Assembly (NCBI GenBank): GCA_004352715.1
Contig: SCFE01000001.1
Coordinates: forward strand, 51,255-115,254
Direction of reading: 5' to 3'
Source: Hofstenia miamia
Taxonomy: Eukaryota; Xenacoelomorpha; Acoela
DNA length: 64,000 nt
In this document: positions 37,782 through 50,265 of the stretch, piece after piece
Layout of the letters: each line of letters begins with the position of its first letter
Numbering within the stretch: the stretch's first letter is position 1
The notes under the pieces: generated by a model
What the model was told of the DNA's origin: nothing
The model's input: the letters and a program-made list of their open reading frames with translations, nothing else
Databases searched by the model: none
Made by a program: the position numbers and the translations under genes

Positions 37782-38689
37782 CAGTAATTTTTTCAATAAA
37801 GTCTCTGTTGCAGTCAATTAAATCGATATGATTTCAATGAAGTCTCTCTTGCATTCAAATAAGTCTCTGTTGCGTTCAATAAAGTCTTTGTATATAAACT
37901 AAAAGAAAATACCATTTATTTAATCCTCGATAAAATCTGAAAAACTGCAAAAAATCTTATTGAAAATTAATTACACAAAATAAAAAAGTCTTTTTTGCCG
38001 TTTTTGAAAATCAATAACAATTCTTGAATGTAACGACCTAAATTTATTGATCAATAGGGTTGAGAAAAGGACATTAGGGGGCAAGTAGAAAGGAATAAAA
38101 CCATCCCACAAGATCAGTCTAGCATGATGTATCCTAGCATTGTCTAAGATGTAAAGTGGATCCATAATATTTTTTTCATGACATTTATTTTTAATTTCAT
38201 TCAAAAATATTTGAAAATCGTCAGCTTTCACAGGCGTGTAATGTATCTCGTAATATAACATGCCTATCTTATTCATCGCTGTTACTATTGATATATTTCT
38301 AGAACGACATAAGGAAATGAAGCTGTTCCTCTTTCTCCTGCAAATGATCGCCCACTTTTGGACTAGTCAGTTTACTTGAAACCCTATTTCATCAACAAAA
38401 AGGAAAGATTCAGAGGCATGTTCCTGCTCGAGAACTCTAATTCTTGAGAATATGTGCATATTGCAACTTCTAGATTACTTTTAACTCTTCCTGTCAAATT
38501 AAAAGAATCCTTTTGCATTTTTACAAATGCTTTCGAGGATCAAATTTAGGGTGTTTAACCAGAACTTTCTTGAATGCAACAGATACTTTCTTAAATGCAA
38601 CGGAGACTTCATTGAAATCAAATCGACTTAATTGAATGCAATCGAGACTCTATTGATTGTAACAGAGACATTATTGAAGAAAAATTCTG
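37782..38689 (-). mobile_element. IS630/Tc1/mariner-superfamily transposon with long repeat-built termini, 908 bp
   Basis: Inverted termini of roughly 120 bp start CAGTAATTTTTTCAATAAAG on the left and CAGAATTTTTCTTCAATAAT (inverted right). Each terminus holds about five copies of a 20-21-bp direct repeat with the core AAGTCTCTGTTGCA. The left flank is TA and the right flank TG, compatible with a decayed TA duplication. The short interior encodes the transposase relic described separately. Confidence 0.65.
37971..38445 (-). pseudogene. DDE_3-type transposase relic
   Basis: FLFVDEIGFQVN (about 38405) carries the first catalytic Asp context. NISIVTAMNKIGMLYYEI follows, then PLYILDNARIHHA (about 38140) with the second Asp. 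FYLPPN and, in a shifted frame, PFLNPID (about 38045) correspond to LPPYSPFLNPIE with Asp in place of the last Glu. Stops and a frameshift after LPPN disable it. The N-terminal DNA-binding part is largely missing. It sits between the long termini of its element. Confidence 0.65.
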
Positions 38690-40137
38690 TGTTTAAAAAT
38701 TTTCAAAAAACATTTAAATTGAACTCTTCTTTTCTTGTTGAAAACCCCCTAAAAAATCGAAATATCTGACCTTGGAATCTGTGCTCCATAATTTTTTTTC
38801 TGAAAACCCTATTTCCCCTAAGAATATCTTTATGCGTATTTGTGTTAGGAAAAAATTGCTAGTATTTGAAAGTTAAAGATAGGTTTACTCCAGGGATGCT
38901 CATGACATTTAATTAACATTGTCACGTTTTTTCTTCCCATGTAACTTTAAAAGTAAATTTAAGCACTAAACGCATTTTAAGGTCTTTGCAAGTCTTTAAT
39001 TTCTTTAAATGTGCTTTATATATGTGCGTTCGAGGATAGCAACGCAATGTTTTAAAATATGAAATTATGTTTTTCTATTGAGCAACATATAATATAATGT
39101 GATATTATTGTAAAAAAATTAATGTTCTAATTATTAAATGCAATGATAGTATTTATATTTTAAACATTTTCATAATAAAATTCTAATTAGTTTTCATTTT
39201 GCGATGTTCAAAAGAATTGCTCTGCTAAACATTAACGTTGCTTAAAATACTGGTGCTTACAAAGTTCGTGTGAATTTGGCTTTTCAAGTTATTCACGCAC
39301 TAGTTAACATGGGAGATAACAACATTTACAAGTAATTGTTGAGGTTATGAATTGATTGATCTTATGTTCAACAATGAAAGCGACAATCAAGTTTAAAAAA
39401 CTATTTATTAGAGGTTTTGTTAGAAGTCAGCGTTGGCCATTTATTGTTATCATTTTGTGAATAGTGTAAGTAATTTGTTTTCAATGTGTTGTCTTATAAT
39501 CCTGAAAACGCTTAAAAGTCATTGAAATGTATTCAGTGTAGTTTCTCTACACATGGTTGTTTTCCAATGTAAATATGCTTGGTATATGGTAAAATTTTCA
39601 ATTCCCTGCGTATTACAATGTTTTCATATGAAATTCATGAAACTTTGTACGGTTTAGCATCAAGAAAATGTTTACCCGTAATCTTAATAATGTTTATGGA
39701 AAAATCACTAAGAACATTTAACCTGTTCAATTATTAGGAATTTTTAAAATGAAGTAGGTTCATGCAGCACGATTCTGTCAATTAAGTTTAGAATAATAAG
39801 AAATGTTGCTGGCCTAACTTATGTATTTCTGCATCTCTATTTTTATATTTTTGAAATTGCAGATGGTAATAATAGATAATCTTTGGCAAATGAGAGTTAA
39901 TGTGTACATTAAAACTCAAAGTATTGATGAACTTAGGTTCATTTTGTCATGGTACAATTTCAAACTAATTTTTTTTCATGAGTTTATTTGGTAGTATGAA
40001 TTTAAATCTCAAGATAAATAATACTTTAATAATTAAAAGAGAAATATTATTCCTGAGAATTTTAAGGAATTCATGCTGCACTAATTGAAAAAACTATAAC
40101 TTAATTTGATTTATATATATATATATATATATATATA
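38690..40137. other. Non-coding stretch ending in (TA)n
   Basis: AT-rich, with no supported frame. The TA tract at 40111-40137 directly abuts the inverted terminus at 40138. Confidence 0.5.
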
Positions 40138-41023
40138 CAAGGCTGACTCGTAGGAGAGGCTATGCAATAGATAAAATGCGTGCAGAAAGCGGAGGGTTAA
40201 TTTCCAGCACTGTAATTTGTTAAAAGAGTACATATTCTATACACTGCTTCAAATTGTAATTAAAATAACGAGTTGTGTATGCAATGGTTCGTTGCTTCTA
40301 TGGTTGCTGCACAGGATACAATCTAACAAACAAGACATTCAAATTAATATTTCCCATTTGAATAATGGCATTTGCTATACAGATTCCCAAAAACTGTAAA
40401 TGGCTTACAGAATTGGCTGGCTGGATTTCCAAATTTTATCAATATTAATGGAATGAAATAGATTAACTTAAAATATTTGATTCAGACAAGAACCATCTAT
40501 TGGAGCTAAATCAGTATTCCTGCAGACATATAATTAACCTTGTCCAATACAGAGCATGGTTTTACTGCTATTTACTCTTACGATGATATTATTTTTGCAT
40601 TATATTTGTATTCGAGTTCTATAAAATGTTATGAGTAGCTTCAATATTATCAATATCTCACACGTGTAAAAAATTTGCAAAAAATCGTGGCGTCTGTAAG
40701 CAACATTAAGGGAAAAGATCATGTTAGAAAAGTAACCTGCTTTACTAAAGAGGTATGGAAAAGCATTTGATAATCGTTCGGAACTGGCAAATACTACTTT
40801 GTGTAATGGTTAAGTTACTTTTTCATAATGAAGATAGTGTTTTCAATTACTCTTATCGAACTATTGACCGCAGAACATCAACTTGTGATTATCCACGACT
40901 GCATCACTACTTAGTTGGAAGCAGATGCCATTCCATTGTGTCAATTTTTGAAAATAGTAAGGTGAATTAAGTTACATTTAGCTGACAACAACAGAATGAT
41001 GATTATCTATGGAAAGATAGATA
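40138..41023 (+). mobile_element. Unclassified DNA transposon, left part (copy 1), with nested Tc1
   Basis: Begins with CAAGGCTGACTCGTAGGA, whose inverted partner ends copy 2 at 55158. Bases 40432-41223 are identical to 52590-53381. Two short frames (40217-40399 and 40755-40970, the latter shared by both copies) have no recognisable domain. A Tc1 element interrupts it at the TA at 41022. The right half is not present after 41940. Confidence 0.55.
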
Positions 41024-41940
41024 CGTAGGTTGACAAAATGCTACGTACATCTTGTTTTAACCTTTTTACCACCATTCTAAATGAATCAACTAAAGCTACA
41101 AAATCATCGCGTTTGTGATAATACATTGTTAATTAATAAAAAAATTCAGACATATTACGTTTTGCGAAAGCATAAAGCGCTTGAAATGGGAAAACCATTC
41201 CCTGATTCTATTGTTTCGCAAGTCGTTATTCTGCGAAAACAACATTATTCATAGAAGAAAATAGTAGAAGTTCTCGATTTAAAAAGCAGATCTTCAGCCC
41301 AGTTTGCTTTTGCGAGATATGAGAGAAATGGTACATTTACAGCTGATAAATCATCTGGGAGAAAGCAAAAATTGACAAAAAGAGACAAAAATGTACAGGT
41401 ACGTCATGTCAAAAATGACCCAAAGCGACGAATAAGGTGTGTCACTACTGAGTGGAACAGTTTTCCTTGCAGTTCGACACTCTCGGTCCGAACTATTCGC
41501 AGAGTTCTACATAAAAACGAAATTTTCGGGAGATCAGCCGCCAAAAAACCCACTTTGACGAAGAAAAATGCCCATATCAGGTTCCAATGGTGCCGACAAA
41601 GACGGAACAGAACAGTTGGCAACTGGAAACGAGTGATCTTCAGTGACAAGACCCGGGTAAAACTCAGTAGCGATGGAAACGTAGTTGTTTGGCGAAAAAA
41701 TGGTACCCGATTTTCAGATGCACACGTTAAGTCAATGTCCACAGATAGAAGATCCATTATGTACTGGGGTGCGATTCGTGCCGATGGTAAAAAAGTTTTA
41801 TATTCTTGCCGAATACTTTCAATTCATCAGGGTATGTTAGCTTGTTGGAAAATGCAAAAGAGGAAATTCTTATGCCTGGGTACGTTTTTCAACAAGACAA
41901 TGCACCCATACATACAAAAACATGTTCTAAATTTAAAAAA
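41024..41940 (+). mobile_element. Tc1-like transposon, copy 1, 3' truncated, transposase dead
   Basis: The left terminus GTTGACAAAATGCTACGTAC follows a TA. The transposase frame starts near 41188 (MGKPFPDSIVSQV), has an in-frame TAG at 41251-41253, then gives the HTH region, WKRVIFSDK (first catalytic Asp), VVVWRKNGTRFSDAHV and RRSIMYWGAIRADGKK. A frameshift near 41815 precedes FQQDNAPIHT (second Asp). The sequence then diverges from copy 2 at about 41920, before the region with the last catalytic Glu, and the right terminus is absent. Compared with copy 2 it retains about 28 extra bases near 41502-41530. Confidence 0.75.
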
Positions 41941-42649
41941 ACGTTTTTTTAAATTCTTGTTTATATTCCCTTAAAGTACACTTTAATAATCATAAGCAAT
42001 AGGAATTAATCGTCCCAATAATGTATTGAGAAAATAAAATTCATTATTCTTTGCTCAGTTCCTGATAGAAAAGAGCAGGCTTTCCTATATTCTCAAAACC
42101 AGACTTGAAAAAGGTCATATGTCATTGTCAGAGTGGAAAACTAACGTTTTAATCCAGTTGAAGATGAAACCATAACTGACACTGATAATTGTGGGCTATT
42201 TTTACTAGATCTTTTCCAAGCCCCAATCGAAGACCCGTTTATCATTAACATGGAAAGGAAATATTTTTATTGGTATAAGTAAATAGTCAGTGTATGGTGG
42301 GTAATTGTGTTCATAAACTTTGACAGTACTCAGATTTATGTCACAGTAATGATCGAGCAAATACCCATCCTGATACATCAGAATTATTAAATTTTGCAAT
42401 TAACATCCGAAAATAGCAGAGGCAATATATATAAAAGAAACAACAAAGGGTAAATTATTAAATAGACAACAAAGCATGATGACCTTAAATTTATTCTAAA
42501 TGTATGTAATAAGATCATTTATATTTAGTGTACTTTATTGAAAAATTATTTACCGCATATTTTGTAAACTGACGATGATGGCAACACATTGAAATCAATA
42601 TTTAAGACTGTCGTCACATTCCAATAATATTAGAAAGCTCAATTTGCTT

Positions 42650-42701
<52 letters not shown>

Positions 42702-45294
42702 TCTGAATATAGCCAGAAATTGTTAATAAATTCAAAAAATAAGCGTATTGTTGCACTAATCTTTAGCTGTTCCAATATTCTAAAATATATCCCCAAATTA
42801 ATTTTTATAAGCGAAATACTAGATATATCGTAATTTTGAAAACAACACAAGATAGAGGATTCACTCTACTTTCATTGCTGTTATAAAGCTGTCCCAGATG
42901 GTGAACCATTGAAGCGTTTCAATATCCCAATTAGGTTTTTGAAAAAGGTTTGAGAATGTGATGAAGAAGAATAAACAATATGGTTACATTATGGTGTTGA
43001 GAGTTAGTATCGTTTCATTAATACAGCCGTAGCAGAAATTTATGACGTACTAGTTATACATAGGTCGGGATGATTTTAGACGATGTGATGAACTTAGGCT
43101 GGTCTGGCGTTAGCAAAATTATACTAAGGTGTGGACGTGAATGTTTAGAAATACTTTGGCTTAAATATAAAATGTGTATTTATTATTGAACTCTAAACGA
43201 ACTTGATGGGATGAGTAGATCTCATTTTTTATCAATTCTATGGGCCTATACCTTTTGTGGTTTTGCAAGAGCTTCACTTCAACCCACCCAGGACAAAAAT
43301 AATTACTTTCCTATTTAACTGTATATAATTGAATTATGAACTTCTAAATTTTATGAAAATGCGTTCATATTCTTTTCATTTTTAATATTGATAAGGTGAC
43401 ATTTTTAGAAGCAAGTTGTTTTAATGGATATCTTTCATATCATACGCATTCTCTTATACCTGATGATTTTTAATGATAGCAGTACAAAGCACTAAGAGTC
43501 TTTTAATTAGTTACTTTTTAAATACAACATTTTTCATGTGCTGCCTTTCTGAAAGCAAACAAGTATTGTCCTGAACTTGTAAACTGCTCATCACTGCACT
43601 GGTAAGATCTGGTCTAATTCCCTGAATTCCTGTTTGAATGGATAGCTGCCTTGAGTTGGTGGGTTTTTGACGGTAGACTCTTCCCTTTATATACTACAAG
43701 ATTTAATCAGCCCGATTGTAGGATGGTTCCAACATTGAAATAAATTTGGTAAATGAATTTAGAATTAAATAAATATTATAGGTTTCCATAGACAAGATTT
43801 AATATATGAACGTTTGGATTTGATATTTAGTAAAATAACTAAATAATGTTTGTTGTATTAATTTGAAGGAATTTACAGTGGTTATTTATTAAACATACTA
43901 TATCAGGAGTGGCATCATAAATACAAATCGCGTACTACCAACAAAATTAGAAGTTATTAGCATGAGTTTCAATGGCTGTAATTGATAGGGGATTAAACAG
44001 AAATAATGCATCTATTGATGCATAATGATGGACTGAGTTCACACAGACCAACTCATGGTCTGGGTTATATTTCTTCCTAAATTTTTATATTGGATTGAGT
44101 AGGGTCAATCAAAAAACGTTGTATATTGTGGTCCGTCCCAGCACAAATAATAAGAGTGAAATTCCGCGACAGTTTTTAGAAAAACAATTTTGTTTCAGAA
44201 TTACAAACGTGGTCAATGAAAATCTTTGCAATGGATTTAAGCCACAAGTTTAGAGATTTTGATTACTCTTTTTAATCACGGCTTCTGTATCTTACTTATA
44301 GCTTCAATTGTTTATGTTAAGCTAGATTTACAAAGATTACGAAAACTACTTAAGATTTATGGGAATACCCGAAAAGCTTTTACAAATTTTATTTTGCCAA
44401 CTGTATTGGCTAAGGTAACACATAAGATAAGATAAGATAAGATAAGAGATTCTATATTCAGATAATATTTTCAATTACAAGACTGGTTACTATCTGACAT
44501 ACACCACAAAAAGCCTATGGCTGCTTATTTGATTCTAACCTACGAAAAGCAGCTTCGATTTAAAAAAAATTCATTTTTCAGCAAAATAAATAAAGAAATT
44601 CAAGAAAATTACAGAATCATTAAAGATATAAATGTTTTTGATCATAAAAAATTCTTTAAAACTAATTGAAGAAGTTGAATTTTATTTAAGAATCTTAAAG
44701 ATAGTATAAGAGAGGGCTAGAAATGAAGAAAAAATATTTCAAAGTGTACGTTTTTCTTAATTTTTTACTCCAAAAAGCCAAAGTAGGTTGATAGGTAGAT
44801 GAGCTCGATGAGTCAGGCTCTATATGACTTTCCTTTTTCTAAACATTAAGTGGAGGTTCATCACTCGGAAATATTTTGTAAAGTATTTGAAATAGTTACT
44901 TTCAGTAGTAATTTAATTTTTGTAATTCTCTTTGTTTGGGGCTCCAAACTATTGCAAATTATCAGCTATTTACATAAAACTATTTTAACAAAATAGCTAA
45001 TCAAATAAACAAATACTAGAAATTATATATATATTTAGTAAAAATTTGTATTATTATAATGAAATAATTTTTTGATATATGTAATGCAAATTATGTTTAG
45101 AACAAATTTCGAGATGACTTGAGGGATGAAATTCATGCATATAGAGAAGCACTGGTATTGTCAATACAGGGCAAGTTGACAATCCGAATTTTTATGTTTT
45201 TTTTAAATTTTGTAATAATTTTGTTAAGATTATTTCATAATAGAATATTTTGTAAATTTTACATTTATTGTTTCTTAAATAAAATTGTAATGTC
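41941..45294. other. Non-coding stretch with microsatellites
   Basis: Contains (TA)n at 42654-42695 and five AAGAT/GATAA units at 44423-44447. Otherwise AT-rich with no supported frame. Confidence 0.5.
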
Positions 45295-45490
45295 TTAGAA
45301 GTTGCTTTAAGAATATTTAATAATCTTTAAATTTTCTCTAAGAATGTTTATAATCCTTACAGTTTCTTTAAGAATATTTAAAATCTTTAAATTTCCTTTA
45401 AGAAAATTTAAAATCTTTAGTTTCTTTAAAGAATCTTTGAAAATCTTTCCAATTTCTTGCAAAGAAATGTTCAAGAAAGTTTAAAGATTT
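45295..45490. repeat. Degenerate tandem repeat, about 30-bp period
   Basis: Five or six variants of TTTCTTTAAGAATATTTAAA followed by ATCTTTAA, in direct order. An inverted relative (AAGAAATTCAAGAAAATTAC with CATTAAAGATA) lies at about 44595-44630, and a similar AAGAAAATCCTTAAAA at the very start of the window. Confidence 0.55.
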
Positions 45491-46917
45491 CAAAGTATTT
45501 TCGACTAGTAGGAGTATTTCGTCTAAGGCCCTGCGTAAACCATACAACTTTTATTGCTTAACATATTATAGCACGCAATGTGATGGGATAATTTTGAAAT
45601 AATTTGAATTCCCCAATGTGGTTTCTTATATATTAATTGGTTCAAGAAAAGTTGAGTCGTTTGCGGTTTACCTAAGCAGTTCCGTACGCAAAGAGGGGCC
45701 TGGTGGAATGTCCCCCGTCAGATTGTCAAGAGTGATTATATATATATATATATATATAATCTAACAAATAACTGTAATATTTTACAAAATCCTAGTGACA
45801 AGAAACCACGCTCTACAATAATATAATACCAGTCAAAATATTTATTTAGCTAGGGAGTAAATATTATGATAAATAGATGTCATTTATGCCAACAATGGTC
45901 ATTATCTCACTTAGCAATGCTATCAATGGCAACATTTTTATATGTTTTCCATAAAACTCTAAGCAAAAAATAGAATATAAGCAGTTTCATTTATAAGAAA
46001 GGAAACGCACCTCATTGACATTGTGCAATCTTATTTTTGAGATTTTTTTTGTTAGATGAAAGCGTTTAACAATTTTAAGAAGAAACCAACAAAAGTTAAA
46101 AATTTCTAAGCAATTTAATATAAAACTATGCACAAATTTAAAACAATTTAGAAAATTTTTGTCTTCATTGTAACATTTTTGAAAATGCAGATTCAATGCT
46201 ATTTGGTAGTCAAATTCGATCATTTAAAGGAGGGGCTCACATCTACTCTAGGAAGAGTTGGAGTTTCTAGCCTCCATGTCTATGGCAGAAATGGAAGTGG
46301 GGAGGGTCGACCCATGGGGCAAGGTGGGGCGAGGGAAGTCGGGGCATGGGACAAGATTTTTCTAAAGTGGGGCAAAGGTGGGGTATATTTGAAATACCTT
46401 CAGGTTTATTGTCTTTTGGTTTTGCGGCACTTAGTCAAAAAAATAAGCAACGCAATTGATTAATATTCCCCCACGATATCAATCGTGTCCCCAAGACGGT
46501 CTTGATTAATCCCAATGGCGTCGAATTGTAGCATCTTGTCGGCATTTCTTTGTATTCCAATAATGAGAATGCACACGTAGTTAATGACACCGATCAATTT
46601 GATCGGATAACAATCCCATTGCTTATCTGTTATAGGTCGTTCAAAACTAAGTCATTTGTGCTCGACCTAAATAGTTTTCAAAAACATTCCATTTATTATA
46701 TAAAACTTTTGCCAAGTCTGAATATCACAAAAGATTTAATTGAATCGGGATTGAACTATAATGCTGAAGACCGAAAGAATTAGAAGTGCTTATCCGATGT
46801 CTAGAAGCACTTTGGAGTTCCCATTGACAGTTCTGCAAATACTGTATATATGATAAGTTGCGCTATGTCCAAGCAATACTGCTTCTATCTTATCAATTGC
46901 AAATTTTTATGATGTCT
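45491..46917. other. Non-coding stretch with a TA palindrome and a G-rich patch
   Basis: GATTATATATATATATATAT at 45735 begins a 28-bp perfect palindrome ending ATAATC. At 46290-46390 a series of GTGGGGC words stands out against the AT-rich background. A 77-codon frame at 46550-46783 has no recognised domain. Confidence 0.45.
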
Positions 46918-46959
46918 TTATTCGCCTGCTCCTAAATCAGTTGCAATTGTGACACCGAC

Positions 46960-47160
46960 TCTCCAGATATCGCAAGCTCGTTGTTGAGAATATATATGGT
47001 AATCCTCCGGTTTTCTGGGAGAAAAACAAGCACGTCTTCCCACTACTAAACCGCCTGAAAGCGAAAGGCATTTTTCTATTGCTGGTGATATTATTACTGA
47101 TAAACGTAGACATTGAATGTTTTTTTTCTGCACTTTCAATTTTCCAGTTTTCAGTAATAT
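46960..47160 (-). pseudogene. hAT transposase C-terminal dimerisation region, relic
   Basis: The minus-strand frame reads IISPAIEKCLSLSGGLVVGR, then RACFSPRKPEDYHIY. This follows the hAT C-terminal pattern P..ER.FS..G.....R..LSP..VE. Only this end is visible. Upstream on the minus strand is a GC-rich GGGCCGGGCCGGG segment (47228-47340), possibly sub-terminal repeats of the same element. No complete ends were found. Confidence 0.55.
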
Positions 47161-47800
47161 GCTGATAAATTGATTGAAAGTATGCGGGTTGAATGTGAGC
47201 CAAAGGTTAGATAATGTGGGTTGTGGGCCGGGCCGGGTCGGGCTGATTTTTAGAAAACTACATGGCTTCCGGGCTGGGCCAAATTTTGAGAAAATATGTG
47301 GACTGCGTGCGGGCTAAGCCAAAAAATAGCAGCAAGTTTCCATCCTTGGTTTATTATATTAATGTTATCAATTCAATTTGATTTTCAACTGAATTGAATT
47401 TAGCATTGTTGAAAGACTAATGCGGATATGCATATGCATCTATCCATATAATAATCAATACATTATGCAAATTATCCAATCAATTCCATAGTGTATAGCA
47501 GGATTGTTCAAAAGATAATCTGAGTAGAGATTATCTTCGATAAGATTATCTCAATAACCGATTTTTTAGTAATTATTCTGTACAATAACCTATCTTATGC
47601 AACAGATTATCAGTTCGATCACCTCTTAGTACTATTTTTTCGACTGGCTGAAGTATTACCTGGGATAGGATTTTTCTCAATTTTAAAGCACAAATTCACG
47701 CACGAGAAATAGAAATTCGCGAATTTATATTTGCAAGATTGCAAAAATCGCATTTATTAAAATAAAAAAATGACGTTGCATATGCAGGGCTATTTACGAG

Positions 47801-48194
47801 CAGACTTATCAACGAGCCGAGCTTCTAACGAGCCGAGCCGAGCTGAGCCGAGCTTGAGCAGAGTATTGGATATACAACGAGCCCAAAACGAGCCGTCTTT
47901 AAGCAAACCAAATTTATAGTGCTGCTTGTTAATTTGATTATGCAGATTTTTCTTATTTTTTCATTCAATATTCCTTACTTATAATCGTATATTAGAAATG
48001 TTTAGTAAATAATAGAAAGAGCAATGGAAATAATTCTGAGAGCACATTTTTAAAAAAAATACCGAGCTGAAACGAGCCTCATTGAAAGATTTTCTGTGGC
48101 GAGCCGAACCGAGCCGAGCCGAGCCGAAATTACTCAAAATTTAAACGAGCCGAGCCGAGCCGAGCTTAGAAATTAAGGCTCGTTGACAAGTCTG
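47801..48194. mobile_element. CAGACTT hAT-like MITE, copy 1, 394 bp
   Basis: Termini CAGACTTATCAACGAGCC and (inverted) CAGACTTGTCAACGAGCC. The flanking octamers TTTACGAG and CTTACGAG match at 7 of 8. Both sub-terminal zones contain tandem GAGCC units (about 47814-47860 and 48100-48170) in inverted relation. The middle is AT-rich. No coding frame. Confidence 0.7.
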
Positions 48195-48578
48195 CTTACG
48201 AGTTAATTAAAACCATCAATATGAAATATTTCAACTTGGTATTGTCTTGTGACGCCTCAACATTGTGCTTATTACATAGATTAGAATATGTATTATACAT
48301 GTAGTCCAATCAAAACAGAAATCAAGGGCTATTTTATTGTTTTTATGATATTGTCAACCTTATCGGTTTAGAAAACAAAATAACAACATTTTCATAAATA
48401 AAATTTGCTGCTAACAAAACATAGAATGAATAATTTCCCAAATTGTACCAAAATATACCTGAAAAAGATTTGTATTCTCATAGAAACATTTATTGCACTT
48501 TGTACCAGGTTTTCAAGTCGAGTTTGAGAAACTCGGTCTGAGTTCGAGGTTTTAAGTTTCGACTTCGAGTATTTTCTT

Positions 48579-49052
48579 CAGACTTGTCAACGAGAAGAGC
48601 TTCTAACGAGACGAGCAGAGTTTAAGCCGAGTATTGGAGATCTGGGGCAGAGCTATGGGTAATGGTGCACCACGAATATTTTTTCTCAGACTTGTCAACG
48701 AGAAGAGCTTCTAACGAGCCGAGCCGAGTTTAAGCAGAGTATTGGATATACAACGAGCCCAAAACGAGCAGTTTTTAAGCAAACCAAATTTATAGTGCTG
48801 CTTGTTAATTTGATTATGCATATTTTTCTTATTTTTTCATTCTATATTCTTTACTTATAATCGTATTTTAGAAATGTTTAAAAATAATAGGAAGAGCAAT
48901 TGAAAAAATTCTGAGAGCACAATATTTTTATAAAAAATCCCGACCTGAAACGAGCCTTATTGAAAAATTTTCTGTGGCGAGTCGAGCCGACCTTACTCAA
49001 AATTTAAACGAGCCGAGCCAAGCTTAGAAATTACATCTCGTTGACAAGTCTG
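48579..49052. mobile_element. CAGACTT hAT-like MITE, copy 2, 474 bp, left end duplicated
   Basis: Termini are CAGACTTGTCAACGAG and its inverted copy. The flanking octamer ATTTTCTT is identical on both sides (48571-48578, 49053-49060). The left terminus with its next about 60 bases occurs twice inside (48579 and 48687), separated by a short unique segment. The outer copy is the one defined by the target duplication. GAGCC units are fewer than in copy 1. Confidence 0.7.
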
Positions 49053-49449
49053 ATTTTCTTAAAGACAATTCCGAATTCAATCGAGTTTTTTCTAATTCCG
49101 AATTTTTATTATCAATAATTCAAAGTTTTGTTAGTTAAAATATATAAATATTTAAATATTTCAGTTTTACGGTATTTTCCATTAGATTTTGAATCGAAAT
49201 CGAGTTCGATTTCTGAAGATTTCACTTCCGAATTTTTCCGATCGAGTCTTGAGAGTTTATTCGAGTTCTTAACATTCCGAGTGCTCGAGAACCTTGCTTT
49301 TACTAAATCTGTAAAATTACTTTTTCTCGAGAGATAAAAATTTAATTACAATAATCTAGATAACCTATCTTGAACAAAATCATTATCGAAATAATCTATT
49401 TTTAGCTTTTTTGAAAAAGATATCGACGATAAGATGTTGAAAAAGCCTG

Positions 49450-50141
49450 GTGTAGTGCTTATATGAGCGTCTGCCAATAAAAATTTTGATTGCGGAAACG
49501 TTTCAATAACGTTGATTTTGTGACAAAGACGTTGAAACGAACTAGTTGCATGGACGGGTTAATGATCATTGCAGGAACGATGAATTTGCAACATCATTTA
49601 TAACTGCAAAATACAATATGTGCATACAACTTGTTAATCATGGGAAAATAATTTAATAGCAATGAATAAACTACTACAAAACAGAGACATGCATTAAGGT
49701 TAAGAAAAGTAAGCGCCGATTGCCCATTGAAATTTGTTTTTGAACAAATGAAGAAAAAATATTTATGCTTACACAACATATTTATAAATCTCCTTTTTTT
49801 CTTAAATTCTAAACATTAAGCTAATTACTGTTCATTTTCGTCATTTAAATAATGTAAAATACTGTATTTTGGGTAGGTTTTTTCTTGTTGAACAATTGAA
49901 CTATATGAGTTTTGTAATAATTGATTTAATATTATGAACAGGAATAATAATCAATATCCTATTACTTAAATTTGCGTCGTAATAATTGCCTCGACCGTAC
50001 CTAATTGTGATAATTGGTATTGATAAAAATCAATGTTTCTCAATTACAACTGAAAACAGTCCGCGCTACTGTCTGCCACTTCCTTTATCACACTTTGTTA
50101 ACTAGTAATTGACAAAATCTTTAACCAATCAAAGGCCCTGC
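49450..50141. other. Non-coding stretch, nothing assigned
   Basis: No frame or repeat that I could support. Confidence 0.5.
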
Positions 50142-50265
50142 TTCCATTAGAGTTGAGTCAACAAGCTGTGAACAAGCTGTGAATCTTGTGTTCCCATTTA
50201 ATTTTTCGGCCCGGTTTGAGTTGCAGCAGGGCGACTCAGCTCTAATGGGAACACGTTCGCCCCGC
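50142..50265. repeat. GC-rich palindromic element, copy 1
   Basis: TTCCATTAGAGTTGAGTC at 50142 is repeated inverted at 50233-50251 (one internal mismatch and one extra base), followed by CACGTTCGCCCCGC. The module AATGGGAACACGTTCGCCCC recurs at 51311. Composition is sharply GC-richer than the surroundings. Confidence 0.55.

Larger units (their letters stand above)
47499..49449. mobile_element. Possible non-autonomous hAT element, 1951 bp, host to nested MITEs
   Basis: The left end CAGGATTGTTCAAAAGATAA and inverted right end CAGGCTTTTTCAACATCTTA are CAGG..T.TCAA termini of hAT type. The flanking octamers GTGTATAG and GTGTAGTG match at 6 of 8. Sub-terminal GATAATCT-type repeats occur near both ends. 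The two CAGACTT elements lie inside it. No transposase frame. Confidence 0.45.

Noticed and set aside
41404-41757. 117-codon minus-strand frame
   Set aside because: It is the antisense shadow of the Tc1 transposase, which has clear catalytic-domain motifs on the plus strand.
46286-47349. Complete hAT element around the relic at 46960
   Set aside because: The candidate ends CAGAAATGGAAG and CAAGGATGGAAAC are only loosely alike and the flanking octamers do not match.
49128-49337. 69-codon frame rich in Ser, Phe and Glu
   Set aside because: It arises from repeated TCGAG-type words inside the hAT-like region and has no domain.
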